A DNA stretch of 64,000 bases from Bugula neritina (lineage: Eukaryota > Bryozoa > Gymnolaemata > Cheilostomatida > Bugulidae). The notes under the pieces are model-generated. The model was given only the letters and a program-made list of their open reading frames with translations, was not told the origin of the DNA and made no database searches. This document shows, piece after piece, positions 22,401 through 34,300 of this stretch (positions are counted from its first letter, which is position 1; every line of letters starts with the position of its first letter). The DNA lies in contig OZ037770.1 of assembly GCA_964035545.1 (NCBI GenBank), positions 12,904,642 through 12,968,641 of the forward strand. Direction: 5' to 3'. The position numbers were made by a program, and so were the translations under genes.

Positions 22401-25400
22401 TAATAGCCTGAGGTTGGCCGTGATGGAGGGGTAAACCTCGTACAGCCCAAACTATTCCTCTAAGGCAGATATTCTTTGAAGATATTCTGCCACTGGCTAA
22501 GAGATTTCCTGCACATGCTAATATATATATATTTATAACATTCAATCCGCAAAAGTTTATTTATATAATTGATATAAAACTACAATAAAAGTTGCAGTAT
22601 GCTAAAACAATATACACTTTTGCTAATCTCAGTCACTAAATTTTTATGGTGACAAAAAGGAAGTTTTCTATTTAAACTCATTTGAATTGTCTATGCATCC
22701 TTGAGGATATGCCAACCTACGTTATTGAATGGCAGTCTTAGAAGACCAACACTTTTCAAGCTTCAAGGGTTTTCCTCTTGTAATTCTTGTAACTTGTTGG
22801 CTGATGCTGATCAGAGTTATCTACCCTTGTGTCTATACTGCAGGTCCAATCAGGTACAAGAGAAAGAGACTCTCCAAGAAGACCAGACAGAAGCTGGAAA
22901 TAGACTTTGACTCTGACCATGAAACTGATGCTAACTCTACTGCAATACCTTCTCGTGTCGCAGAGACAAGTGGTGAGATTTCCTTCCAGCTATTTTCTGT
23001 TTCTCTGCTGAAAATGTGCAGCATGAGAGTGTTTTTAAAATAAAAATTATATTTGCCTGCTTTAGTTGGTTGTTGTTTTCCGTAGGTTGAATTTAAACTC
23101 GGGTGTTTTCTGTCACCTAATGGTTGCCCTTAGCATCAAATACTTCCTTGCTTTTAAATTGTAAATTCTACTAATGCATGACAATTTTTAATGAGTCTAA
23201 TTATCTGAATTATTGGCCATCTTTCTACTTGTGAGATGACTGTTTTAAACAGAAAGTCCCAACAGCTGATAAGCTGAGCTTCTCGTCTAGCGTAGGCTCC
23301 CAGGGACAGGTTACTAGGTGAAATTGTTTTAAATAAACTGCGCCATCAGTTGCAGCATAGTACCAGTATTTAGTAGTGAAAATGACAACCAAGTTTGTCT
23401 TTATCAATATGATTTCATAGAGTTGCTCATGAATAGTGAAATAAATGAGTCATAGATGATTATGAGATAATAAAGTGAATATTTTTCACATTCTAGTTGG
23501 GTTTTCTTTATAGTTTTCAGCTTTCAAGTGTGTGGACTGCATATGAAGTTGTCTTCTCTCCATACTTGTTGAGATATTAGTCCAACATTCTATTTTATGG
23601 AGATACAGAGTGTTTTATTAGTTGAATGTCTAACCATCATTCAGCCAGTGATAGTGGAACAGCATCCTTTCTATAGCAATTCTAGATTTTGTCAATTCTT
23701 CCACTTTATGTAATCTACCTCTAGAAAACTCACGCAAGTTTATAGTCACACCCCTGTAAGAACCCCCTGATGGAAAGGGTTTTTGTTGAATCGGGCTAAG
23801 AATTTATTTACATTTACGTTTACATGACTGGATGCTCTTCCTAACATTACCAATGGCCTTCGTGCGGGGGGGGGGGGGGGCTCGAACCCATGACCTCGTG
23901 TTTACTAGGCCAACGCTCTAACCCCTAGACTACGGCTGCTCCTTGCAATCTACCTCTAGAATTGTGACAAATGTTAATACCCTTTACATCATGTCTTGGT
24001 GACTTACTCTGTCAACCAGTATAACAGTATCTCACAAATCCCTGAGTGTACCTAATATCCCTACTACCCCATACCTCTGTTGGACAATGTGACTCATCGC
24101 CTTGCATAGGCCTCACGGCTCATTGGCTGTTGACTAGCTATTTGATGCTTACACCGTGTTACAGTTCAATGACAGAACTATTAACAGGGGAGCCGCTAGA
24201 GGCAGCACAAACTTATGGGCCATTGAGCACAGTAATTGTATAGACATTGGTGTCTAAACTCCTCTCTCCAATCACTGCACTCGGTGACTGCTAACTCGGT
24301 GCTGCTTTATGCTATTTCCCTAATTTTAGCTAAGTAATTTTTCCAAACATGAAAAGTGTCTTTTGTTTGTAGAAGAAGCCCTGCGCAGGCTACGAGACCC
24401 CCTCAATCTGAGTGGTAGTCCTATATCCACCCCTCCAGTCAATGCTGCTGATGATCTAGTCCCTGAAAGTACCTCACGAATTGGTAGGTTGCCGTATATT
24501 AGCATAACAACTGCTCAAGTGTTGAACAGTTGTATTTCACTTATGACACATGTTTATTTTTGATTGTTGTAGATGACAACTCCGAACCTGGGGTCAGCAA
24601 TTCTCTATCAACCGATCTCTCCGCACTTTCAGGTAAGTCTGATTGATACTAAATCATTGCTAACACAGTCCTTGAACTGTGCTTCTACGGTGCTTACACT
24701 GTGCTTATATGCAGTGCCTACACTGTTTGTATGCAGTACCTACACTGTGTTTGTACAATGCATACACTATGCCCATTCGGTGCTTGTACAGTGCTTGCAC
24801 AGTGCTTGTACAGTGCTTGTACAGTGCTTGTACAGTGCCTGTGCAGTGCCTGTGCAGTGCCTGTGCAGTGCCTGTGTAGTGCTTGTGCAGTGCCTGTGCA
24901 GTGCCTGTGCAGTGCTAATGGCATACAGGCCGCATTGTTTTCAGTATTGAATGAAGTTATTTTTATCTTGCTGAAGGTGTGGCACAGAAGCTTGTCTCTA
25001 CTTCCACCAAAATACAGGGTATTTCAAAGTCAAAATCGAAAAACAAACAGAAAAAGTCATCAAAGTCAAGTCACCAGCGAAACGCGACTTCCAATCCCAC
25101 GTCTTCGTCACATAACCCTCGTCTGTTTGTCTACGGAAATTATAACCGTTACTATGGATACCGGTCACTAGATAAGATGGAGGTAGATCCAAGGGTACAA
25201 GCTATGAAAGCCTCGTGGTTTGCCAACAAGTGTGTATTAGATGTGGGGTGCAACATTGGTGAGTTTAAACTCCTGTCATATGAAAGAGAGCCAACATAAT
25301 GTTTGGTAAATTGTAGAACTACATTCTTTAGTGGTATCAATTTTATCATTTTGATAATGAGGAAAAAAGGGAGCGGCCATGGTGTAGTGGTTAGAGCACT

Positions 25401-28400
25401 GGGCTAGTAATAACAAAGTTAGTGGTTAAAGCTTAAAAACCATTGTTGATGTTAGGTAGAGCATTCAGTCATAATTGCTCCTGTGTCACAATAGTGAAGA
25501 ATAAATCCTTTAAAACTCGCTTTTCAATCAGGGGTTCTCACAGGGGTGGTGACTATAAACTTATCTGAGAGAATTTGTATCATTATAATCTAACTTGTGC
25601 ATGCAAACCACACCCTTGTTATGCCAGAATATGGAATTAGTTTTATTGAGTGTATAATATATATATATTTTAAGTTTAGTAATGGATACGTGCCATTTGA
25701 CCTTGTAGTTAAGTTAACAACAGCATAGTACACCCCCCTCCACCCCTCCTCCCTCCTCCTAGTAAGCTGTAGTACCCCTCCATTTACTACGCAGTAGAAT
25801 ATATGCTGCATTCATCTACTCAGTTGCTCATTCGGTCTTGGAATACCAACTGAACAATTTCTGTATCTCCAGCAGAGACTAGATTAATGTGAAGATTACA
25901 ATAATTTCCTAATTTCTGTCAGAAGAGTTTTTACTGAAAATAATTTACTATGTTGCAAAGAGAGAATTTAGGCATTTACCACGAATAGTTTATGTTATGT
26001 TTAAATGGAGAACATAGACAGTGAAATAAATTGCTCTAAGCTGTAGGAGTTGTTTTCTCTCAGCTTCATTATTCTTTGAATTCCCTATGCCACCACTTCC
26101 TCTTTGGTGTCTAGTATAAGCATTTTGTAGGTCATGTGACGCTCACCGTGGCCAGAGAATTCTTGCCGTCCCGAGTGGTTGGTATTGACGTAGACAGCAA
26201 GCTAATTAGCATTGCCCGGAAGAACATCAGGTATTACAAGGATAAACACGCCGAGCAGAAGTACCCAACTTCCTGTCCGTCAGTCTACGGACCAATCAGC
26301 ATCCCGGCTGGCTCCAGTCACGATACAGCCGGCTCTAGTTCAACTCCTGTCAACAATTTCCCCAATAACGTTACGTTCATGCACGTGAGTGGCGTTATAT
26401 TTATATAGAAGTTATAAATAGTAATCAACAGAAGTAATTTTGGCTATGTGAAGTCATCCAGTTCGGTGCTGCTTTTAGCTTTTCCCTCAATGTTTGTGAT
26501 CTGCTGTGGAAGTAGGTTCTAAGGCAGCACTTCATAGTTGCTAGCATTCCAGTCAGATCACCCCCAGGGCACTTGCTACAATCTGTCACTGATAAGTTTT
26601 GAAAATGCAACCTGGATTTGCTGCTGCGTTGATAAATTGTGTAGATAGTGTCAATATATATAATGCTATATCTTCGTATATCTAAATTCATACATCCTAG
26701 TATTGTAATATGCTGCACTCGTATATATGAATATGATATTACAGTGCTTCATTCATATCTCACTTCAAGCTCCCGAAACCTCAAGTAGGATATTAGATTT
26801 AACCTACAAATTCGGCCATTTGCCCCTATACACACACAGTACATAAGCCACAAAACGAGGGCCCAAGCCCTTCCCGTGACCAGTGGAATATGTTGAGAAA
26901 TGGAACCGTGAGACTTGGAGAGAGCACTGTATTGACATGCTGTATTCATATATCATGCTAGTATTATAACATAATAATATAGTAATATAATAGCACTGTT
27001 GGCTCTACAGCGGCATTGTACTACTCTAAGAGCAATACACTATATACATGTATAATAGTATTGTATTACACTCGTATATTACAGTCTACAGCACCTATGC
27101 ATACTCATTGCTGTTTATCTGTGCTAGTATTATAATACACTACATTTATATGTATATACTATATACTATACACCATACACTATACACTCTCTTAGTAACA
27201 GCTGTCTACTATTCACAGGGTAACTACTGTTTGGAATCTGATGCTATGCTAGACATGGTGAAAGCTGAGTTTGATGTTATCCTGGCTCTGAGTGTATCCA
27301 AGTGGATTCATCTTAACAATGGTACGTACTATGTACTTACACTACATAGTGGTACGTACTATATACTTACACTACACAGTGGTACTATGTACTTACACTA
27401 CACAGTGGTACTATATACTTACACTACACAGTGGTACTATATACTTACACTACACAGTGGTACTATATACTTACACTACACAGTGGTACTATATACTTAC
27501 ACTACACAGTGGTACTATATACTTACACTACACAGTGGTACTATATACTTACACTACACAGTGGTATGTACTATATACTTACACTACACAGTGGTACGTA
27601 CTAGATAATTACACTACGCTGTACAATGATATGTACTGTATACGTATACTACACTATGTAACAGTATATACAGTATAGCTAACACTCACTTTCAAAAACA
27701 CACACCACACGCCCGTGTGCACTGAACAGTGTTGCATAACATACATATATCACGGTATGTATTACGTAATATAACATATATCATATAATATGACATATAT
27801 ATTGAGTAATACGACGTACAATATAAAGTATTACATAATACTCTACAGGTGACGAGGGTCTGAAGAGATGTTTCAGGAGAATGTATCTACAGCTGAGACC
27901 AGGTGGCGTGTTGCTTCTGGAGCCACAGATGTGGCCCTCATATAAGAAGAGGAAGAACCTGACTGTAAGTGTCACTATTGTCTCTAAACCATATGACACT
28001 TGCAGGTTCTCCGTCTTTTAGGGATGTATTCTTAAAGTCTCTCCCTTTACTGCTCACCTGCAGTTGAAAAATTGTCAGTAAATTTGACTTCAAAAATTTA
28101 TATTTAGAAGCATAGCTTAGGGGTCGAGAGCTCTTAGTGTTTTGTTGCTATTAATAAATCAATTTGACTACTCACCAATGTATTTTCAAATTGTGTCTTG
28201 CTTTTGAAGTACACTGAAATATTTTTTCAAATCAGAAAAGTGGTATTTTGCGTACAAATTGTGGAGTTGTCGTTTCTTAAGACACTGTATTTGAGAGTTG
28301 TGCTCTTTAGATTTCATTGGTATTACAATAAAGCATGCCTACCAGTGGGTCATGATTAACATTGTATGAGCTTTTAAATTGTGGTGCAGACAATTTTTCA

Positions 28401-29377
28401 AGGTATTTTGTTGAAACCAGTTTTATGGTAAATGATGAATCCAGTGTAACGCTGAAGTGATAGTATGCTGATATTGTTTTATTTTAGCCTCAAATAAAGA
28501 AGAACTTTGATCAGATAGAGTTTAGACCCGACCAGTTTAATGAGTATTTGTTGTCCAGTGAAGTGGGATTTACTACCTGCGAGAGACTCAATGTACAGGA
28601 ACACCAGTCCAGAGGTAAGACTAGAGTTATCTCATCCCTGTGGAAACATCTTGGTATCAGGCAGTATTTCTGGTTACGAAGGTTTTTAAGAGTCTGTGCC
28701 TCCTACCATGCTGACTGTGTGGCCTGGTGACTTTCTGTGACACAAGAGGAGTAGTTATGTTTTTCTTGGCTTTACCCCTGGTCTGGATTAGAACCCTTGA
28801 CCTTTAGCCCCTAGGCCATGCTTGCCCCTAGCTGATACTATTGTTGTAAATTTGGGTATTGAGGGTGTGTAGTTTAGTAGTATATAAAGGGTAGGTTGCT
28901 GAGTTGTGATGAACTAGGTTTATTAGGTACAACTACTAGCAATAGTAGTAATAGTAACACTAATTGTAATGGAGTAACACTGTGAAATCTAGATAATAAG
29001 TGTTGAAAACAAGAGCTATGCAAATATTATGTATAGGTGATGACTTTGATAATGACAAGGAAATGTGATTCAGTCTAGGTAGATAGCTAAGAGTAGTAAG
29101 ATAGTCAACTGGTTGACATTACAACAGCTGTATCTTTTTTAGACCATTCTGCTGGAATTCTCTACAATGTCATGTAATCAAATCAGGATGCATAAAAGGA
29201 TCGTGAAATTGTCATTTGCTAAGTTTTCACAATATTATATTTTCTATTTCACCAGATTCTTAGTAGCACATTATTTCATTTCGAGTCTTTTCTCTGACAC
29301 AACTATCTGCTGACTGGTGGTGTTTGTTTCCAGGATTTAGGCGCCCGCTGCTGATCTTCAGGAAGTCAGACAGGTGA
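19400..29377 (+). CDS. MEPCE: 7SK snRNA methylphosphate capping enzyme (Bin3 family)
   Basis: Transfers a methyl group from SAM to the 5' gamma-phosphate of 7SK RNA, stabilising the nuclear 7SK snRNP that controls P-TEFb. Coding exons in matching phase: 21265-21368, 21854-22152, 22844-22972, 24373-24483, 24573-24632, 24977-25258, 26131-26384, 27219-27321, 27849-27964, 28488-28614, 29334-29377; about 542 residues. A non-coding first exon probably ends at 19484. The N-terminal half has a basic nuclear-import-like run ([14 protein letters not shown]) and three DPLNL motifs, as in vertebrate MEPCE. The methyltransferase half has [10 protein letters not shown] (about 287-296), SAM motif [20 protein letters not shown], then [20 protein letters not shown] and [17 protein letters not shown]. 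The stop follows [14 protein letters not shown]. Poly(A) signal near 29790. Vertebrate MEPCE is somewhat longer (about 690 residues), mainly in the N-terminal half. Confidence 0.93.
20000..20600. repeat. Cryptically simple DNA in the MEPCE 5' intron
   Basis: From about 19,740 to 20,580 the intron is made of loosely repeated 'taagtctaa', 'aaagtaaa' and 'actgtaa' words. No exon or regulatory site is recognised in the 1.8-kb first intron. Confidence 0.4.
23728..23942 (-). mobile_element. tRNA-derived SINE copy (reverse)
   Basis: The best-preserved head. Read on the minus strand it starts GGAGCAGCCGTAGTCTAGGG, then GTTAGAGCGTTGG and GGTCATGGGTTCGAGC (box-A- and box-B-like). The family body follows with a short CCCTTTCCATCAGGGGGTT hairpin. 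A run of 15 G on the complementary strand (23866-23880) interrupts it just after box B. Lies in the MEPCE intron between exons ending 22972 and starting 24373. Confidence 0.85.
24664..24916. repeat. Minisatellite, 11-bp unit CAGTGCYTGTR
   Basis: About 20 tandem, partly degenerate copies of 'cagtgcttgta/cagtgcctgtg' in the MEPCE intron between 24632 and 24977. It is open in several frames on both strands (Cys/Ala- or His-rich), which is a by-product of the repeat. Confidence 0.93.
24977..25258 (+). CDS. MEPCE: MEPCE catalytic-domain first exon
   Basis: A lysine/serine-rich linker, then [14 protein letters not shown] and the start of SAM motif I (VLDVGCNI). Motif I is split by the intron; the next exon begins GHVTL. 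The YGNYxxYYGYR block is specific to the Bin3/MEPCE family. Confidence 0.92.
25371..25568 (+). mobile_element. tRNA-derived SINE copy
   Basis: Head 'gagcggccatggtgtagtgg' then 'ttagagcactgggctagtaa' (tRNA-like box A), a degraded box B, body with 'gcattcagtcataattgc', 'tcaatcaggggttct' and end 'ggtgactataaac'. In the MEPCE intron after 25258. Confidence 0.85.
26131..26384 (+). CDS. MEPCE: MEPCE SAM-binding exon
   Basis: Encodes [36 protein letters not shown] and, after a Ser-rich insert, [11 protein letters not shown]. The order matches the methyltransferase fold, and the insert is at the position where vertebrate MEPCE also has a variable loop. Confidence 0.9.
27219..27321 (+). CDS. MEPCE: MEPCE exon with the catalytic-core [11 protein letters not shown] segment
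   Basis: Encodes [20 protein letters not shown] and [14 protein letters not shown], ending 'AAT G|gtacgt'. The junction gives HLNNGDEGL where vertebrate MEPCE has HLNWGDEGL. The following intron begins directly with a minisatellite. Confidence 0.9.
27322..27605. repeat. Minisatellite, 26-bp unit, starting at a splice donor
   Basis: About 11 tandem copies of a 26-bp unit containing 'ggtactatatacttacacta'. The outermost two or so copies on each side keep 'ggtacgtact', the sequence of the real donor of MEPCE exon 27219-27321. Open reading frames across it are artefacts. Confidence 0.93.
28740..28837 (-). mobile_element. Truncated SINE head (reverse)
   Basis: 'ggattagaacccttgacctttagcccctaggcc' is the reverse of the tRNA-like head of the family. 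The body is missing. In the MEPCE intron after exon 28488-28614. Confidence 0.5.
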
Positions 29378-31322
29378 TGTGGCATCTAGTGATAGGGTAC
29401 TGGTTCAATACCTTCTGGCAGCTACCTGGATGTAAGGGGAGATTATTCCTGAATGTGCATTCAGGTCTAGGACTAGACTCCGTTCCTGGACTACGATGAA
29501 CTTGCTCTGTTTACCTCGTTCCTGAAAGAGCTTTAAGTTCGAAGCCACATGTTTTGAAAAGTTCACAGATTCTGTTTTTTTTTTGTTATTTTGCCCTGCA
29601 AAGTTTTTTATTGCTAGGCCGTTGAGTAGTTTTAATGATATGTTTTGAGGTTCCTTCAATATGAAGTATGTTCCTAGATATTTCCAGAAAAGAAGTAGTA
29701 GGCCTACAAGCCACAATATTGTATTTTGATAAACTGGTCATTTTGATCTGCACCTGCGCTATTTCAAGATCTTGAAGGCATTAATTGTTTAATAAATAGT
29801 TCTATAAAAGTTTTCTACTCTTTGCTCTGTATTGAAATTATGGCATTCTATTGACCAATTCAGTTGTCTGACCCCTGCTCTCTTTTGTGGGATTTATAAA
29901 GTTGAAAATTCACAGTCTCGTTATTGTACATGGTTGGATAATTTCAAACAAAGAGCGCCAGGGTCGCGGATCTACAGTCAACTTGTCAAATGCATAAATT
30001 TCCTAGTGAACAAACAACCATACAGTGACCTCCAGCATTGGTTAAAATAATAATATAGCTGTTGGAATTTTCTCGCGCGCACATTTATTTTGACCTGCAT
30101 ATTAAAGCTTTGTGTTGCGTATGAATATACGGGTTAACCACGTGCGACACAACAAATAAACACTACCAGTCCAGTTCGCCATGGTGGTCATGAATATAAT
30201 GATTCATTAATATTAAAGCTACGCACAAAAGTCCTATGGACTGCGACTAACTAACAATTGAAGCTGTTTAAATGCTGACTGAATTCACTCTGGGGCTGGG
30301 CATTACCGTCGCGAGATAAGTATATTAAATTTAATTAGTTTTACTTTTAGTTCTAGTTGCTGTTGGTCATTCACTTTTTAAATTTAATAATTTACTATTT
30401 AAAATTGGTAGCAAATTGGAATTGTGAAACAACTGCAGGGATCAAAAATTCACAGACGGGAAAAAAATCCCTGTAACCCAGTACAATCTCTGAACCACAA
30501 AAAGCTCAAACCAGCAGGCTGTGAATTCTGTGATTATGCTCTTCTTTGGCTCCACTCTCTTATCACTTCAATCCAGTGGTTATTGTGCTCATAATGATAA
30601 TTCTTTGACTTCGTAATTTGTCACAAATACAGGCTGTGTTTGTTTGACTTTTATGCAACTGATTCGTAATGGGTTTTCGGTAAATCTAAAAGCAAGAGTA
30701 CCACTAAGAGTAAGAGTAACAAACTGCTAGTGTAAATCTATGGTGTCTTTCTTTTAATCTTATATTTATACTTATACTATTACTATAGACATATTAATTA
30801 AATTACAAATATTTACATTAGCCTAAAATCTAAATAATCATTAAAGTAATCATAAAATTTAATAATTCTATATTATTACTATTAGTTTATAAATATTAAA
30901 ATAATATCAATCTGTCCTGACGTTACAAAGACTAGGTCTATTACTAGTACTACTACTAGACTCTAGTAGTATTACTAGTAGTATTACTAGTAGTATTACT
31001 AGTAGTATTACTAGTAGTATTACTAGTAGTATTACTAGTAGTATTACTAGTAGTATTACTAGTAGTATTACTAGTAGTATTACTAGTAGTATTACTAGTA
31101 GTATTACTAGTAGTAATCTGTAATGGTAATAGTCGAGTAATATTGAAGAGGGTGTTACATTTTCACCATATAGTTAATTTGCAAAATTTAATGGGTCAAT
31201 TTTGTGTCTCTGTTTGAGATGCTAAAGGTTAAGCTGGGAGCATATCTCAGTGACACTCTCTCATACCCTAAGTTTAGCAATTAATCTAACACTAACAGTC
31301 CTATTTTGTATGTTTTCTGCAG
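29378..31322. other. MEPCE 3' UTR and AT-rich intergenic DNA
   Basis: The MEPCE 3' UTR probably runs to the AATAAA near 29790. Beyond that, 30,130-30,320 is less AT-rich ('cacgtgcgacac', 'accgtcgcgag') and could hold the start of the plus-strand gene ending at 45641, but no clear first exon is seen. A 12-bp minisatellite lies at 30963-31114. Confidence 0.35.
30963..31114. repeat. Minisatellite, 12-bp unit TAGTAGTATTAC
   Basis: Twelve to thirteen nearly perfect tandem copies. The unit is close to self-complementary (CTAGTAnTAnTACTAG type), so the array can fold into alternating hairpins. Confidence 0.95.
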
Positions 31323-34300
31323 ATTAACTGTCTTTTGCTGATGTTTGGGTCTACACAGTACCTGCATATTCTAGTAAAGGGCAGGACCAACTAGTTTAAG
31401 GCCAGTAACCAACTTTTTCAGGGCTTGGTGCAAAATGTACCAAGTCGCTCCGAAAATTTTTGAGACTATCTTTTTTAGTCTCATTTGTTGATCAACAATA
31501 ACTGAAGTAACTTTTTTTTTCCAATAATCGGTTATTTCAGTTTAGCTTTTCCTCATCGGCTTTGATTGATCTGCAATGTATTTTGTTGGAATTTTGGTGA
31601 AAACTTCAGTTGGGTGTTTGTAGCCACTGTTGAAGAGCATGTTCATGAAGATGGATCTAGACTGTTGAGTTATTGTTTCACTCAACCACATACATGTATG
31701 ATAATTTTTATTGAATTTTATGGGTAGGTTCAAAGTTGTTTATGTATTTAGTAGAGCTCTTTGATTTGGTGTTTCGTATGCAGCTTCCTCCATTTAGACA
31801 ACTCCGGGAAATAATTCGTCTATGGATGTCATTCGTGGAGCGTTAATTGTGAAGCTGTTTCATGTCGGTCCAGCTTTGCTTTTTTATCTGCAATCTCTTT
31901 GAACTTCAAGTCATATAGCTCCTGGTAAATCAACTTCTGATTGGCTACGACATTCAGGAAAAAACATCATATCGCTGAAGGTCATTCCTGGGGGTGGTGT
32001 AGCTTCAGCCAGCCTTGGTATTTTTCTGACTGTCTGTGAGGATAGGGCAGGACTACTACGACTGTCGGCTTTGTCTGTTCCCATAGCATCTGACCTCCTT
32101 CCCTTGGCAACAGAGGAAACCGCCCTCTTCGCGTACCTCTATTGCGTGACTCTGCTCATTGCAGAATCGACAAATGTCGGCGGAGCAGCTTTCAGCGAAA
32201 TGGCCCTTTTGGCCGCGGTTGTAGCACCTGTTGTGATGGCAATCTGCTAATGAATGATCTTTCATCACGCGGCATAAAAGGCAGCAGGTTGTCTGTCCTC
32301 TGTTTTTCAATCTGAAACCTTTTCTATTCTGGATTGCTCTTTCTTAAGCGTGTGTGGCTTCTTTCGTTGTCTTTGTTTTTGTACCAGGATGAACTGGTCT
32401 CCTTTCTATGCATTGTCTCTCAGCTTTGAACACAATTATATTTATAATGTTACAGATAATTCTGGAGTTATCCATTCTTGATATGAGCTGAATGCAATGA
32501 ATTCCACAAATTATTTGCTGTTACACAATATAATAATTATACCATTCAAAATGGCAGCTGGAGCCATAGGCATGGAACTATAACTGCGATAAAACTAGTG
32601 TCAAGAGAAGATTATTCTGTAAGAGTGTTTTTAAATGCCACCTGCACAGTCAGTTTTATTATTTTTAAATTATGTAGATTTCAGTTTTGCTAACTAATAA
32701 AATTTATATTGAGTTAATAGTATACAACATTAAGTTGGTGTTATTCACACACTTGTGTCACATCATAATTTTAAGGCTTTGGGCTGATTTTTAAATTTGT
32801 CACCACTTATCTGCAGCTAGAGCAATAAACTTGCATTCATAGCTGTTTCTAGTTGAACATGGATGATTTTTGCTTGCATATTCTTTTCATCCATGAGCGT
32901 CTTTTTTACCTTCAGGGTTCGAGACTAGTAGTAATTAGTTCCCATTTAATTACTTTGAAAATGTATTATATCTATATTAAAGTAAATTGTGGTAAATATT
33001 ATAACTCTAGTCAAATAGTTGCTGGCCTTGTAAATTACGACAAAACTAATATTCTGTGAAAAAAAAATCTAGTATTTATATTTTCAATGTTGAGAAAATA
33101 ATCGTGATTATTTTTTCTAAAGTGACATTAAATAATTCTTCAGTGAACTATTCATAAACATTTGTCATCTAAATGTCAAATACTGTTGGCTTTCTAAAGG
33201 CACTAACTTTTATGTGACCTTCTAAAAGGTAAAATGATATAGAAGCATTCATGGTTATGTGTAGCCCAATGGGTAATAAAAATTTAAATCATTTTTATAT
33301 TCAAGCCATTTAAGCTTTCATTCAGGTAGTCATTTCTTGCATGTGATCATTAGTGTCAATTATCTAGACAATCGACCAATGAGACATGTTTCAAATGGCC
33401 TGTTAAATATGGATTATTCCAACTTATTTTTTCAGCCAACATCTACAGGGATTTTGAACACTTTTGCTTTTGTGAGTTTTTACCAATTTCATTTTTGTTC
33501 TAAAGCTTTTGAACAAATTGATATTTTATCTTTTCTTTATAGTAGAAAATTACACTGGCATATAAAATTTATCTTAGAATTACTTTAAAGTCATGTGTTT
33601 TGAATTTAAGGTTGTTTCAACATACCTATGCCGTTAGTAGTGTATGTATGGAAACATTTAGTTGATAGCAAAATAATTTTACAGATGAGTTGACTTTTAA
33701 TGGGCTATTCATTGTCGGCAATTCTTGAAAACATTTCTACTTGCCCCTCTCATCAATCACAGTCGAATTGCTGGTCTGATTAAGGATGTTTTTCCAACTC
33801 ACCATCAGTGGTTATAAGAAGTATAGGAATATGGTAGTGCATATCTATATTGTGAAGCACTCAACAAAAGTTGATCTTTGATGGATAGCGGCATACATGT
33901 CTCTGCTGGTATAAGTAGCTATGGAAAATGTTATTGTCATCAGTGACAGCTTGGACCACAACCATTGGATAACCTTTATGTCATGGTCAGCCTTATGTAA
34001 TTAGGGAGTAACTGGAATATGTGTACCATCTATCGCTTCAATACTTTGGCATATACTTGTCTCATGAGCGATAGCAGATGTCTTTTCATTGCTGTACCAT
34101 TTTATAGATAGTCCCTTTTTCTTACAGTGTCCTTTGCAAAAAGACATCTCTGATCATATGTTATACTGATCCCGAATACTTTTGCAGTACCCCTATACTC
34201 ACAGCCATTACCAAGTTTATAAGGGGCTACATTTTTTTCAAAATAGGACTTTGCATTCAGTGTATGGTAATGGCTACAAAAATACGGTCGATCATCAAAA

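Noticed and set aside
24573-25171. Cys/Leu/Val-rich open frames through the 11-bp minisatellite
   Set aside because: They read the repeat in several frames; the real MEPCE frame is a different, spliced one.
25371-25440. A genuine tRNA gene in the SINE head
   Set aside because: The box B is degraded, and the same sequence with a common body occurs several times, so it is a tRNA-derived SINE.
27048-27678. Tyr/Thr/Leu-rich open frames across the 26-bp minisatellite
   Set aside because: Repeat artefact. The MEPCE exon inside it stops at the donor 27321.
24664-31114. Possible CRISPR-like arrays
   Set aside because: The arrays at 24.7, 27.3 and 31.0 kb are direct tandem repeats without unique spacers, in an animal genome.
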